Below are positions 9,931 to 19,453 of a stretch of 64,000 bases of DNA, in pieces. Under the pieces are notes generated by a model. It was not told the DNA's origin, made no database searches, and was given only the letters and a program-made list of their open reading frames with translations. The translations under genes were made by a program, and so were the position numbers. Source of the DNA: Phycisphaerae bacterium (lineage in GTDB: Bacteria > Chloroflexota > Anaerolineae > 4572-78 > J111); the NCBI GenBank assembly GCA_028285035.1, contig JANQQF010000127.1:1-64000 (forward strand). Reading direction: 5' to 3'. Each line of letters begins with the position of its first letter. Within the stretch, counting starts at the first letter, position 1.

Positions 9931-10689
9931 TTAATTCTGCCGATACAACACAAAGTACCAAGCAGGATTGCTTGTATCAAAGGGGATTTCCAGGGGAGCA
10001 GCGACAGGTTGGCCTGCCTCGTCGATCAGTTGTAGAGTCCAAACGCCGTCAGGAGAATTCGCAAAATTATATTTGATATTGCCCGCCTTATAATGATTGG
10101 CCCCACTATTCTCGGTCCAGTCGCCCGCGCTCGTATTTGTCTCCATTTGAATACCGGCACTGTGAGATGTCAGCACTCGATATCCAGCCAACGGTTGATT
10201 ATCGCCGTTCGTGACACCAATAAATACATCAAAGTCAGGCTTCCCTGTAAAAAACTGCTCGTTCTCAACAACGTCAAAGGCAAAACTAGGGACTGGCGTA
10301 TCCGTGGGCAACGGGGTTTCGGTTGGTGGGGGTGGAGCAGCGGTATTGGTTGGAGGGACAGTTGTGGCGGTATGTGTGGCTGAGGGGGGCAGGGGCGTCG
10401 ACGTTGGTGGCTCCGTCGGGGGTGCCACAGTCTCTGTCGGGAGTGGGGTAGGTGTTACAGTTGCCGCCAAGGAAACAATTGTGGCGGTCTCTGTCGGGGC
10501 CGCTCCAAGTGTTGCTGTAGTAAATTGGGCTGGTTGGAGTAAGACTGGAGCGGCTGTCGGTCTTGCATCATCATCGCGCAGCAACATTAGTGTTAAACTC
10601 GAGCCTGTGGTCACTAAAATCAAGAGGAGGCAGGCACCAGCCACCAAAAAGACGATCAACCCAATGATAAGCTTAGAAGGTTTTTGCAT
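9931..10689 (-). CDS. Membrane-anchored protein with Thr/Pro linker and C-terminal beta-sandwich-like domain
   Basis: A 252-aa unrecognised protein. The N-terminus MQKPSK is followed by one hydrophobic helix (about 7-37). Next comes a low-complexity Thr/Pro/Ala linker (about 42-140, with TATIVSLAATVTPTPLPTET-type sequence) and a C-terminal domain of about 110 aa rich in Gly/Asn turns and aromatic beta-strands. The predicted topology is N-in/C-out, with the C-terminal domain displayed outside. It starts 17 nt after the stop of the SH3-LysM-SBP gene on the same strand, so the two are probably co-transcribed. The C-terminal domain resembles the tail of the protein at 13681-14670. No function is assigned. 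Confidence 0.75.
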   Translation of the reverse strand: MQKPSKLIIGLIVFLVAGACLLLILVTTGSSLTLMLLRDDDARPTAAPVLLQPAQFTTATLGAAPTETATIVSLAATVTPTPLPTETVAPPTEPPTSTPLPPSATHTATTVPPTNTAAPPPPTETPLPTDTPVPSFAFDVVENEQFFTGKPDFDVFIGVTNGDNQPLAGYRVLTSHSAGIQMETNTSAGDWTENSGANHYKAGNIKYNFANSPDGVWTLQLIDEAGQPVAAPLEIPFDTSNPAWYFVLYRQN

Positions 10690-10706
10690 TGCAGTAATTG
10701 TGTGAC

Positions 10707-13406
10707 TTACGGTGTTCCTGACAACGATGCAGTTATTTCCAAATCGGTCTGAGCCGAAGAAACGTCGCGATTTGTGGCAAAATCAGTCACAATCCGAATA
10801 AATTCTGCCTGCCACTCTGTGTTCACTGCAGAGCCATAACTAACCATTGGGGTAATGGTATCATTCTCATAGGAAAAAGCAGCCTCTAAGATGTAAAGCT
10901 GATCTGTTAAAGAGAACGTAGCGTAATCACAATCGGTACGGACACAAAGTGAAATATTGGTTCGATTGAAGGTTTGTTGGGCTTCCTGTCCAGCAATCAG
11001 GGTCATAAAGTTACGCGCATTGGCTGGGTTGGGGGCTTGTTGTGGCAAGGCAAAGCCCTCGGAAATCAACAAAAATTGCCCCTCGTTCCCCGGTGAAGCC
11101 GTCCAAGTCATGCGATCCAAAGCCTCTTGACTAGAGATCGCTCGGAAGGCCCAATCGCCAGTAATTGTGAAAGCGGCTTGACCATTGACAACTAACTCAA
11201 GGGCTTGCGACCAATCCAAATCGGCTCGATTTTCATTGCTACAATCCAACATCTGGCTAAAATTCGCAAGCGCGGTAGTAACCTGAGGGTCAGACCAAGC
11301 CGTTGAGCCATCCCACAAACCTTGATAGGCCTGCGCTCCCAATGTACCCGCTAAAACCGTCTCAAACAAATGGCTCAGTTCGGTTCCATTACGCCCACCC
11401 AATGCTAATGGGGTCAGGCCTTGATTACGTAAAGCTTCACACGCTGTCACGAATTCTGCAAAGGTACTCGGCGGACCCAACCCAGCCTGAGCCAAGACCT
11501 GACTATTACTCCACATCACATTGCCCCGCCGGATATACATCGGCAAGGTATAAATCTCGCCATCCAAGGCAAGACGATTTTGTAAATCAGCCGGAATAAC
11601 ATCGACCACATCTGTACCAGTCAAAACTCCTGTCAAGGGGGTCAATAACCGAGTCGGATCAAATTCGCCGGCTGCTGCACCCGCTGGCAGTTGGAATGTA
11701 TCGAAAGGCGCGCCTGCTTGTAGCTTGTCTGGATGTGATGCCTCAAAATCAAAGTCCTCACCGCTGGCCAAACCGGCATGAATCAGAATTACCTCCGGAT
11801 TTTCAGCGCGGTAGATTGTAAAAACTTGGTTGATCGCTGTAAATTCATTGCCCACAGTCCACCAACTGCCCACTTGTAATTGCCCCTCATCCCCCGAAGC
11901 GAACAACCGAGACACATCACCCGTGGTCGGATCAAATTCGGACATAAAGGTCTCAGCTTCAGCCAGCGGTGGAATAATTAGTTTGTCACCAATTTCAATC
12001 GCATCAGGATTGACAATTGTAGTGTATGATGAATCGATAGCCCCAGCCGTATTACTAGCCGCCATAATTGGCCAGTAGGCCGAGGTTGAACTGTAAAACT
12101 TTTCCGACAATTTTGAAAGCCAGTCATCCACCTGAACGATATAATCTTGACCTTGCCCAGAAAAACCAGGAGCTAATGGCGCCAACGGAAGTGGCGGCGG
12201 CTGGACAACAGGCACATCTTCATCAATGTTCTCCTCTTCGACACGTGAGGCATCGACCCACCCCGCCGTACGGTCCTCCTGTTCAACCCGCCACCAGCTA
12301 TCATCATCATTTCGCCCAATCACCCGTACTGGCGTCTGTGTTGGTAATACCCCAACAATCGGATAAAGTGTGCTGGGGCCAGTATGAACGTCAACATCTT
12401 CTTGGTCTGTGGAAACTTGAGGAACAATTGGCGTCGCGGTTGGGGTTGGTGTCACTGTTGGCGTGGGGGTATTGGCCGGTGTTCCACTCGTCGCAGTCCC
12501 AGTACCCGAACCGTTATTATTACCGCTGCCAGTATTACTCCCACCAGAGCCATCACCATCTTGGCCATTAGCGCCGGAGGAACCGTCACCACTCGATGAG
12601 CCATTCCCATCATCAGTGGTGCCGCTACCAGTCGTACCACTACCATCGCCAGCTCCACTCCCGCCTGACGTAGCATCACCATCAGTACCGCTCCCTGATA
12701 TTCCATTAGAGCCGGAAGAACTCCCATCGGAACTGCTACCATCTGAGCCACTACCATCTGAGGTACCGTTGTTACCCCCGGAGGCAGTGCCATCCCCATT
12801 ACTACTAGTCCCACCATTATTGCCGTCAGTACCACCATTTTCAGCTTGGGCAGTGGCTGTTTGAGAGGCTGACTGAGCCTCGGCAGTGGCTGTCGCACTA
12901 TTTTGGGCCGTACCACTTGTGGCCCCATCATTTGTGGAGCCTCCATTTGTGGCCCCACTACCTGTGGAACCACTATCTGTGGCCCCGTCACCTGTAGTAC
13001 CATCTCCAGCTTGCGCGGTTTGTGTAGCTGAACGATTAGCTTCACTCGTTGCGGTTCCATTTGCTTGGGCCGTCGCAGTCTGGGCACCGCTACCAACTGT
13101 AGCAGATGACCCATCACCAGAGCCTGGCGTTTGCACAGTGTCTCCAGCACCCGAACCACCCGTCTGGTCACCATTGCCACCCCCATCGGAGGTATCACCA
13201 TTTTGCTCGGCAATGGCCGTCGCCGTACTACTCCGATTTGCAGCAGACTCCCCAAACCATTCCCCAACCCAAATGAGGGGAACTAACATCATTCCAATGA
13301 CACATAATGCTAACAATATTCCAAAAATTGACCACAACATTGTCCAGAGCCATGTTGAGATACCCCATCGTTGTTCATCATCAAATTGTCGTTTTTCGTC
13401 TGCCAT
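10707..13406 (-). CDS. Membrane-anchored fusion: low-complexity stalk, SH3, LysM-like and solute-binding domains
   Basis: An 899-aa protein. One transmembrane helix (about 20-47) is followed by roughly 260 residues of Gly/Ser/Thr/Asn/Asp repeats (about 57-325). A bacterial SH3 domain comes next (about 330-395, with VRVIGRNDDDSWWRVE), then a LysM-like segment (about 415-480: YIVQVDDWLSKLSEKFYSS and a terminal DKLIIPPL). From about 500 to the end is an extracellular solute-binding protein family 1 domain (ENPEVILIHAG, LPMYIRRGNVMWSN, AFTITGDWAF, QEAQQTFNR). SBPs are normally lipoproteins serving an ABC importer; here the SBP is on a TM-anchored stalk and no importer permease is nearby. The start is ATG at 13406 with AGGTGA upstream. 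It may be a wall-associated binding or sensing protein. Confidence 0.88.
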   Translation of the reverse strand: MADEKRQFDDEQRWGISTWLWTMLWSIFGILLALCVIGMMLVPLIWVGEWFGESAANRSSTATAIAEQNGDTSDGGGNGDQTGGSGAGDTVQTPGSGDGSSATVGSGAQTATAQANGTATSEANRSATQTAQAGDGTTGDGATDSGSTGSGATNGGSTNDGATSGTAQNSATATAEAQSASQTATAQAENGGTDGNNGGTSSNGDGTASGGNNGTSDGSGSDGSSSDGSSSGSNGISGSGTDGDATSGGSGAGDGSGTTGSGTTDDGNGSSSGDGSSGANGQDGDGSGGSNTGSGNNNGSGTGTATSGTPANTPTPTVTPTPTATPIVPQVSTDQEDVDVHTGPSTLYPIVGVLPTQTPVRVIGRNDDDSWWRVEQEDRTAGWVDASRVEEENIDEDVPVVQPPPLPLAPLAPGFSGQGQDYIVQVDDWLSKLSEKFYSSTSAYWPIMAASNTAGAIDSSYTTIVNPDAIEIGDKLIIPPLAEAETFMSEFDPTTGDVSRLFASGDEGQLQVGSWWTVGNEFTAINQVFTIYRAENPEVILIHAGLASGEDFDFEASHPDKLQAGAPFDTFQLPAGAAAGEFDPTRLLTPLTGVLTGTDVVDVIPADLQNRLALDGEIYTLPMYIRRGNVMWSNSQVLAQAGLGPPSTFAEFVTACEALRNQGLTPLALGGRNGTELSHLFETVLAGTLGAQAYQGLWDGSTAWSDPQVTTALANFSQMLDCSNENRADLDWSQALELVVNGQAAFTITGDWAFRAISSQEALDRMTWTASPGNEGQFLLISEGFALPQQAPNPANARNFMTLIAGQEAQQTFNRTNISLCVRTDCDYATFSLTDQLYILEAAFSYENDTITPMVSYGSAVNTEWQAEFIRIVTDFATNRDVSSAQTDLEITASLSGTP

Positions 13407-13491
13407 AAGTCACCTGCTGGTTAGGTAAAGTGTCGCTCAGTTGGTGTCGGTCGGATTTAGAGCTAGCGTGGTTGCTGCCTTTACAAAACGA

Positions 13492-13520
13492 TTGTCAGAG
13501 AGGTATAGATATGATAAAAT
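13492..13520 (+). promoter_or_regulatory. Candidate sigma-70 promoter for the SH3 protein/ABC operon
   Basis: TTGTCA at 13492-13497 and TAAAAT at 13515-13520 are 17 nt apart, each one mismatch from the -35 and -10 consensus. It lies about 160 nt upstream of the ATG at 13681. Confidence 0.4.
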
Positions 13521-13680
13521 ACCAAACATCTACGATTTTGTCGATGGGTCGTTATAAAATCAGGCTCATTACAACTCTTCGACTTATGTTAAATATGTTA
13601 GCATGGAGACGCTGTCGGGTCAAACGGATAGCGTCTTTTCACATTATGGCAATCAACACGCTGCATCGGACAAAAGGCTA

Positions 13681-14670
13681 ATGATGAAAAAAGTAATGTT
13701 GTGGAGTGCCGTTATCCTCTTTATTATCCTTTTATACATTGGGGCCACGATTTTCTTCGCATTTCTATTTCGTCAGTCACCAAATATTCGGGATATCGGA
13801 ACAGCGCCAACCGCTGGAGCAACGTTCACACCTACATTTGAACCGACCGAAATTGTCATCGAAGCCACGCCTATTCCAGTGGAGGCTACAGCCACTGCAA
13901 CCGTCCGGCCAACTGAACCTATCAATCCAACCGCAACCCCGACTGATGAGCCAGCGCCTATTCTTACATCAACAGCAACCAATGTGGTCAGACCCTCTGA
14001 GGTTGTTGCCGCAACGATTGTTAATGTTCGGGCCGGACCAGGCTTGAATTACGATGTCATTGCCTCAATCCCGCCCAATGTTCCATTTCCTATTGTTGGT
14101 CGAAACAGTGATCGTTCTTGGTGGCTGATTGAAGGGGCCGATGGCAATCGAGGGTGGGTTGCTGATTTAGTTGTCGAAACCAGCAACACCAATGGCATCC
14201 CTGTTGCCGCCATTCCCCCAACCGCAACCTCACCCCCAGCGACAGCCACCCCTATTCCACCGACGTCCATTCCCCCAACAGCCATTCCTATCACCCCAAA
14301 GCCAGCCTATCAATATGAGCCAACGGGCTGGTTTGATGACACAAATTATGGCCTCACTCGCTTTTTGGGGTCAATCACCGACGTCAACGGCAACGCTGTC
14401 GATGGAGTTCGAGTTGAAGCTCAATGTGGCAGTTACCGAGTGATCTCTAACCCCTCTGGACCTGTCGTATTCAAGGGTGAGAGTGGTGACTGGCCACCCG
14501 GTTTTTATGATTTAACCTTGGACACGAGGCCTATTCCTTGTAAATGGTTCTTGACTATCGTCGAAAGTCCTGACGGTGTAACGGTCACGGGTCGGTTATC
14601 TGAGGCCGTCGAAATCGAAACCACTGTCGACTCCTCAATTGTCACCGCAAATTGGCGAAAGAATTGGTAA
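13681..14670 (+). CDS. Membrane-anchored SH3-domain protein with Thr/Pro linkers
   Basis: A 329-aa protein of unknown function. The double ATG at 13681/13684 follows an AAAGG site; upstream in-frame sequence looks non-coding. One transmembrane helix (about 5-28) is followed by a Thr/Pro/Ala linker (about 40-110). An SH3b domain comes next (about 112-180: [16 protein letters not shown] and [17 protein letters not shown]), then a second Pro/Thr linker and a C-terminal beta-rich domain (about 220-325) with two Cys. The SH3 core closely echoes that of the fusion protein at 10707-13406. The stop lies one base before the ABC exporter ATG, so the two are translationally linked. Probably an envelope protein working with the exporter. 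Confidence 0.8.
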   Translation: MMKKVMLWSAVILFIILLYIGATIFFAFLFRQSPNIRDIGTAPTAGATFTPTFEPTEIVIEATPIPVEATATATVRPTEPINPTATPTDEPAPILTSTATNVVRPSEVVAATIVNVRAGPGLNYDVIASIPPNVPFPIVGRNSDRSWWLIEGADGNRGWVADLVVETSNTNGIPVAAIPPTATSPPATATPIPPTSIPPTAIPITPKPAYQYEPTGWFDDTNYGLTRFLGSITDVNGNAVDGVRVEAQCGSYRVISNPSGPVVFKGESGDWPPGFYDLTLDTRPIPCKWFLTIVESPDGVTVTGRLSEAVEIETTVDSSIVTANWRKNW

Positions 14671-14671
14671 C

Positions 14672-16525
14672 ATGGCCCACACGCAAGCCACCACGACGAG
14701 ACAAGGGTCTCCTTTAGGACGGCTCCTTCGTCATATTCGCCAGCATCGCGGCAAGGTCATTCTTGCTTCAAGCTACTCCATCCTCAATAAAATTTTTGAT
14801 CTAGCCCCACCCTTTTTAATTGGCGCGGCGGTGGATGTCGTTGTGGCCCAAGAGAACTCCTACATCGCTCAATTTGGCATTGTTAATTTAACAGCCCAGC
14901 TCTGGATTCTGGCGATTATTACACTCCTAATTTGGGGCTTCGAGTCTTTATTCGAGTATCTCTTCTCCGTTCTATGGCGCAATCTGGCTCAAACCATTCA
15001 ACATGAGCTACGCCTTGAGGCCTACAGCCATATTCAAACCCTGGAAATGGCCTATTTTGAAGATCGAAGTACAGGAGGCTTACTCTCCATTCTCAATGAT
15101 GATATCAATCAGCTAGAACGATTTCTGGATATCGGGGCCAATGAAATCTTGCAGCTCATCACAACTATAGTGGTCATCGGTGGCATCTTCTTTTGGTTTA
15201 TGCCCTCCGTGGCCTGGATGGCTTTGTTACCTATGCCATTTATCGTTTGGGGGGCGCTTTATTTTCAAAAAGAAATTGCGCCACGTTATTCCGACGTTCG
15301 CGAACAGGTGAGTCTCCTCAATGCCCAACTCGCGAACAATCTTAGTGGCATTGCCACGATCAAGAGCTACACTGCTGAGGCGTATGAGACAGAGGCTATT
15401 CGCCGAGGGAGTGAGGCCTATCGAGAAAGCAATCGCCGAGCCATTGTGCTTAGTTCGGCCTTTGTTCCCATCATTCGGATGATTATCGTCTTGGGATTTA
15501 TCGCCATTACAGTGTTTGGTGGACAGTTAGCCATTGCGGGGAGTCTCAACATTGGTATTTATAGTGTTCTCGTGTTTATGACCCAACGCTTGCTCTGGCC
15601 GTTGACCTCACTGGGTCAAACCGTCGATTTATATCAACGTGCGATGGCCTCGACTACACGCGTTCTAGATCTAATTCACATTCAACCCAAGATTGTTGAG
15701 GGATCACAATCCATCCCCTTACAAGCCGTTCATGGTGAAGTTGTCTTCAAAAATGTGACATTTGAGTATGATGCGGGGTCTGAAGTTACAAGTAATAATA
15801 CGTCGACCCGTCAGCACCCTCTTGTCACTTTACACGATCTCTCCTTGCATATACCTGCGGGAAAGACGGCCGCCATCGTTGGTCCAACAGGGTCGGGCAA
15901 GAGCACCTTAGTCAAGCTGTTGTTACGGCTGTATGATATTCAGGAAGGGCAGATTTGTCTGGATGACTTAGACATTCGTACACTTCGCTTTGCGGATTTA
16001 CGTCGAGCCATCGGCTACGTGAGCCAGGATGTTTTTCTGTTTCATGGCACTGTTGCCGATAATATTCGTTACGGGTCATTTGAGGCGAGCTTTGATCAAG
16101 TTGTTGCTGCCGCAAAATCGGCTGAAGCCCATGACTTTATCCTCAGCTTATCCCAAGGGTATGATACTGTTGTGGGAGAACGAGGTCAGAAATTATCAGG
16201 GGGACAACGTCAGCGCCTTTCGATTGCCCGGGCTATTTTGAAAGATCCACCGATCCTGATTTTAGATGAGGCAACCTCGGCCGTTGACAACGAAACAGAG
16301 GCAGCCATTCAACGTTCATTGGAGCATATCACCATCGGACGGACAACAATTCTCATCGCCCACCGGCTATCTACCATTCGAAATGCAGACCAGATTTTTG
16401 TGCTTGAACAGGGGCAATTACGCGAACAGGGTCAACATGAAGTCTTGATTCAAGCTGGGGGAATTTACGAGGCCCTGTGGCGGGTACAAACAGGAGAACG
16501 GGTAGATAAAATTGAGCAGCACTAA
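14672..16525 (+). CDS. ABC transporter, fused transmembrane and ATPase domains (MsbA/multidrug type)
   Basis: A 617-aa exporter half-transporter. The membrane domain (about 25-330) has a [14 protein letters not shown] helix and the [11 protein letters not shown] coupling segment typical of ABC_membrane. The ATPase domain carries Walker [10 protein letters not shown] (about 402-410), signature [10 protein letters not shown] (about 508), Walker [13 protein letters not shown] (about 527) and the H-loop IAHRLST. It should function as a dimer exporting lipid, peptide or drug; the substrate is unknown. The ATG at 14672 starts one base after the upstream stop at 14670 and is preferred over an overlapping earlier start. 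It overlaps the following methyltransferase gene. Confidence 0.9.
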   Translation: MAHTQATTTRQGSPLGRLLRHIRQHRGKVILASSYSILNKIFDLAPPFLIGAAVDVVVAQENSYIAQFGIVNLTAQLWILAIITLLIWGFESLFEYLFSVLWRNLAQTIQHELRLEAYSHIQTLEMAYFEDRSTGGLLSILNDDINQLERFLDIGANEILQLITTIVVIGGIFFWFMPSVAWMALLPMPFIVWGALYFQKEIAPRYSDVREQVSLLNAQLANNLSGIATIKSYTAEAYETEAIRRGSEAYRESNRRAIVLSSAFVPIIRMIIVLGFIAITVFGGQLAIAGSLNIGIYSVLVFMTQRLLWPLTSLGQTVDLYQRAMASTTRVLDLIHIQPKIVEGSQSIPLQAVHGEVVFKNVTFEYDAGSEVTSNNTSTRQHPLVTLHDLSLHIPAGKTAAIVGPTGSGKSTLVKLLLRLYDIQEGQICLDDLDIRTLRFADLRRAIGYVSQDVFLFHGTVADNIRYGSFEASFDQVVAAAKSAEAHDFILSLSQGYDTVVGERGQKLSGGQRQRLSIARAILKDPPILILDEATSAVDNETEAAIQRSLEHITIGRTTILIAHRLSTIRNADQIFVLEQGQLREQGQHEVLIQAGGIYEALWRVQTGERVDKIEQH

Positions 16526-17711
16526 TTACAAAGCACTGATTCAAACCAGCATCTTAGATGAAAAAAATTTTGTCAAGGCCACCTTCAAAGGTCAACAGCG
16601 AGGGGAATATGTGCCCTGGCAAGAGGTTGTCATTCGCCCAGTTTTGATTAAGGACGAACGACATCTCCAATTCTCATACTTTGAGTCGAACAAAAACATC
16701 GTCAAAAATTACAATGCTGACGACGTGGCCGAGAAACTGACCCAACTTCTAGCGCAACCCTTTAAAAACTACAAAGTCGAGAACAGCGCCGGTAATTTCC
16801 ACGTTCAAATCACAAAAAAAGGCAGAGCTATTGTTCATCATAGTAACGCCTCTTCAACTGAAAAGCTTGATCTAAGCCATAATCGACGTAAAGCGCACCT
16901 CATCACTAAGGAAACCAGCGATGCATTCTTAAAAGCTGTGGGGATTATGACGGGGAATGGCCAGATCAAGGCAAATATGCAGCGTAAGTTGCATCAAATC
17001 AACGATTTTCTCCGGCTGATTGAGGATAAGCTTGATGCCGAAGCACTCCGTAAAAATGAGCCGATAAAGGTCGTCGACTTTGGGTGCGGCAATGCGTATC
17101 TCACCTTCGCCACCTATCACTATCTTAACCATCTGCTGCAAGTTAAAACTCACCTAACCGGAGTCGATGTCAAAGCTGACCTGATGCAACGACATCTCAA
17201 CAACAGCCAAGGCTTGGGGTGGCAACATCTTAATTTTGTCCCAACCACCATTATTGATTACGAGGCTGAGACACCTGCCGATATTGTGATCGCCCTACAC
17301 GCCTGCGACACCGCGACCGATGAAGCCTTGGCTCAAGGCATTGGTTGGCAAAGTGATTACATTTTTTCCGCCCCTTGTTGCCATCAACATCTACAACAAC
17401 AACTACGACAGCAACCATCGCCAACTGAATTCAAGCCCATTTTGCGTCACGGCATTTTGCGTGAGCGGTGGGGCGACATATTGACAGATACTTTTCGAGC
17501 CACAATCTTGCGAATGATGGGCTACCGAACCGAGGTCATTGAGTTTGTTTCCAGTGAGCACACTGCCAAAAATTTAATGATCCGGGCTGTACGTACGAGT
17601 GCTCCAGGCCAAACTGAGGCCATAGAAGAGTACAAAACGCTCAAATCACAATGGAATGTCACCCCATTTCTTGAAACACTTTTAGGCGATCAAGTCACGC
17701 AATTTTTGTAA
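16512..17711 (+). CDS. SAM-dependent methyltransferase (APCC-motif family, METTL25/Methyltransf_32-like)
   Basis: A 399-aa cytoplasmic enzyme. The N-terminal region (1-150) is unassigned. SAM motif I is [14 protein letters not shown] (about 185-198), the acidic loop is [11 protein letters not shown], and a later [16 protein letters not shown] and [10 protein letters not shown] motif is characteristic of the Methyltransf_32 family. Its physiological substrate is not established from sequence. The start is a TTG that overlaps the end of the ABC gene by 14 nt (its last five codons); no ATG alternative exists nearby, so translation is probably coupled. Confidence 0.82.
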   Translation: MSSTNYKALIQTSILDEKNFVKATFKGQQRGEYVPWQEVVIRPVLIKDERHLQFSYFESNKNIVKNYNADDVAEKLTQLLAQPFKNYKVENSAGNFHVQITKKGRAIVHHSNASSTEKLDLSHNRRKAHLITKETSDAFLKAVGIMTGNGQIKANMQRKLHQINDFLRLIEDKLDAEALRKNEPIKVVDFGCGNAYLTFATYHYLNHLLQVKTHLTGVDVKADLMQRHLNNSQGLGWQHLNFVPTTIIDYEAETPADIVIALHACDTATDEALAQGIGWQSDYIFSAPCCHQHLQQQLRQQPSPTEFKPILRHGILRERWGDILTDTFRATILRMMGYRTEVIEFVSSEHTAKNLMIRAVRTSAPGQTEAIEEYKTLKSQWNVTPFLETLLGDQVTQFL

Positions 17712-17789
17712 GCCTGGATAGGGTGTAATTAAGATTTATCTATCCACTATTCACTAGCCACTAATTTACTTTTTCAGGAGAAGAGAATA

Positions 17790-18761
17790 ATGTCTGCCCC
17801 ATCAGCGAGTATTGAAGACTTACGGATTTTTTCGGGCACGGCCAATCGGCCGTTGGCGGAAGCCGTAACCAAGCAAATTGGGATCGAACTTTCAGAGGTA
17901 AAGATCACCCATTTGGCCGATAGTGAAATTCACGTCCAAATCAATGAACTGGTTCGACATCAAGATATTTTTATCATTCAGCCTTGTTCACGGCCCGTGA
18001 ATGATAACTTTATGCAACTTTTGTTGATGATTGACGCCTTTCGCCGAGCCTCCGCCCGCCGAATCAATGTAGTCATCCCCTACTTTCCGTATGCTCGCCA
18101 GGACCGAATGGCCAATGGGCGGGAGGCCGTCAGTGCTAAAGTTATAGCCAATATGTTACAAATGGGTGGGGCCAGCCGCGTCATTTACGTTGATATTCAT
18201 ACCTTGCAAACGCAAGGTTTTTTTGATATTCCGGTCGACCCCTTAACTGCCCTGCCTGTTTTGGGCGATTACTTCAAGGATGATGACCGCTTCCCGCCCG
18301 ACAACACCGTCATTGTTTCCCCTGACGTGGGGCGGGCCAAACTCGCGGGAAAATATGCTGAGCATCTCAATTTACCGCTCGTCATTATGCACAAACGGCG
18401 GCTTGGCTTCACAGAGGCAAAAACCGCCAGCGTGGTGGGCGATGTTAAAGGGAAGACAGCCATTCTTATCGACGATATGATTGCTGGAGGGAGTGTGCTC
18501 GATCAGATTCCAGCCCTGATTGAAGCAGGCGCAAAACCCCCAGTTTACCTCTCAATTACTCACCCTGTCTTACTTTCCACTGCGATGGAACGCCTCAAAC
18601 GAGATCACATTGCCGAGTTGGTTACAACAGACTCGGTCCTTATTCCCGAAGAAAATCGAACCTCGAAAATCAAAATCCAATCGATTGCCCCCCTGTTGGC
18701 CCAAGTCATCACCCGTATTCATTGCGGTGAAACAGTCGGCCCCTTGTTGTGGTTGCTATAA
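17790..18761 (+). CDS. prs: Ribose-phosphate pyrophosphokinase
   Basis: A 323-aa PRPP synthetase making 5-phosphoribosyl diphosphate from ribose 5-phosphate and ATP, for nucleotide, His and Trp synthesis. FSGTANRPLAEAV opens the fold, YFPYARQDR is the ATP/flexible-loop motif (about 95-105), VYVDIHTLQ supplies the metal-site residues, and AILIDDMIAGGSV (about 223-235) is the PRPP-binding loop. Length fits the family (about 310-320). The start is ATG with AGGAG 10 nt upstream. It is followed by two small genes on the same strand. Confidence 0.95.
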   Translation: MSAPSASIEDLRIFSGTANRPLAEAVTKQIGIELSEVKITHLADSEIHVQINELVRHQDIFIIQPCSRPVNDNFMQLLLMIDAFRRASARRINVVIPYFPYARQDRMANGREAVSAKVIANMLQMGGASRVIYVDIHTLQTQGFFDIPVDPLTALPVLGDYFKDDDRFPPDNTVIVSPDVGRAKLAGKYAEHLNLPLVIMHKRRLGFTEAKTASVVGDVKGKTAILIDDMIAGGSVLDQIPALIEAGAKPPVYLSITHPVLLSTAMERLKRDHIAELVTTDSVLIPEENRTSKIKIQSIAPLLAQVITRIHCGETVGPLLWLL

Positions 18762-18814
18762 AATCTGGAAACTTTTTCCCCTAAAAAACGTAATAAATGT
18801 AGGAGAACAGAAAT

Positions 18815-19075
18815 ATGTCACAGCGAGATGTCTTCCGTACCACAACAGCGGCTGAATTTCGCAAAATCGCCGCAGCAGCCCATACATCGGGGCGATTGAA
18901 TGAATTGATTGAGGCCTTAGCTCAACGCTTGGAACGATACCAATCAGCTTTAACGGTTCACGAATCAACCCGGGATATTCAAAAGGTACAGGAAACAAAA
19001 AAACGGATTGCGAATTTAGAAACAAAGTTAGAGATTGCAAAGCAGATAGAATGGAGCGCAGATAATTATGAGTAA
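18815..19075 (+). CDS. Small helical protein of unknown function
   Basis: An 86-aa basic/acidic helical protein with a predicted coiled coil (RLERYQSALTVHE... KKRIANLETKLEIAKQ). The start is ATG with AGGAG 9 nt upstream, so expression is credible. Its end overlaps the next gene by 8 nt, indicating translational coupling with the small membrane protein. I do not recognise the family. Confidence 0.7.
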   Translation: MSQRDVFRTTTAAEFRKIAAAAHTSGRLNELIEALAQRLERYQSALTVHESTRDIQKVQETKKRIANLETKLEIAKQIEWSADNYE

Positions 19076-19331
19076 ACCAGTAATTGCAGTTTTGCTTGAG
19101 CTCATTTTGGGGTATTTTCTTTTACCAGGCATTGGCTGGATTTATGCTGGGGATGTTTTAAGAGGCATTCTTATTTTAGTGGGTGTGTGGATTTTGGCGA
19201 CCATCATCGGGGTGTTAGTGGTCATTTCATTGGGCATCCTGAGTTTTCTTATCCCCCTTGTCTACATTGCTATTCCCATTATTTCGGCGATTTTTGTTTA
19301 TCAGTTCGCCAGTGAACGTTATCGATATTAA
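19068..19331 (+). CDS. Small membrane protein, TM2-domain-like
   Basis: An 87-aa protein that is almost entirely hydrophobic, with about three helices (5-25, 30-55, 58-80). The GYFLLPGIGWIYAGDVLRG motif resembles the TM2/YozV-type small integral membrane family, whose function is unknown. It overlaps the preceding 86-aa gene by 8 nt. Confidence 0.7.
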   Translation: MSKPVIAVLLELILGYFLLPGIGWIYAGDVLRGILILVGVWILATIIGVLVVISLGILSFLIPLVYIAIPIISAIFVYQFASERYRY

Positions 19332-19355
19332 ACATATCGAAAATGAAACCCAGAT

Positions 19356-19386
19356 GCCCCTCCCCAATTTTAGAGTTGGGAGGGGC
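19356..19386. repeat. Inverted repeat (GCCCCTCCC/GGGAGGGGC) with flanking repeat
   Basis: Nine-base perfect arms plus a bulged extension enclose an AT-rich loop. An ACCTGCGAAGCAGGC palindrome lies directly downstream. This looks like a dispersed palindromic element. It may terminate the small-gene operon, though it lacks a T tract. Confidence 0.5.
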
Positions 19387-19453
19387 ACCTGCGAAGCAGG
19401 CGGGAGAGGGTCATTACCCAATTCCTGCAAAAAAGTAGAGAGAGGACTCTACA

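Noticed and set aside
12384..13428. Long open frames on both strands over the low-complexity part of the 899-aa gene.
   Set aside because: They result from repetitive Gly/Ser/Thr codons; no RBS and biased composition.
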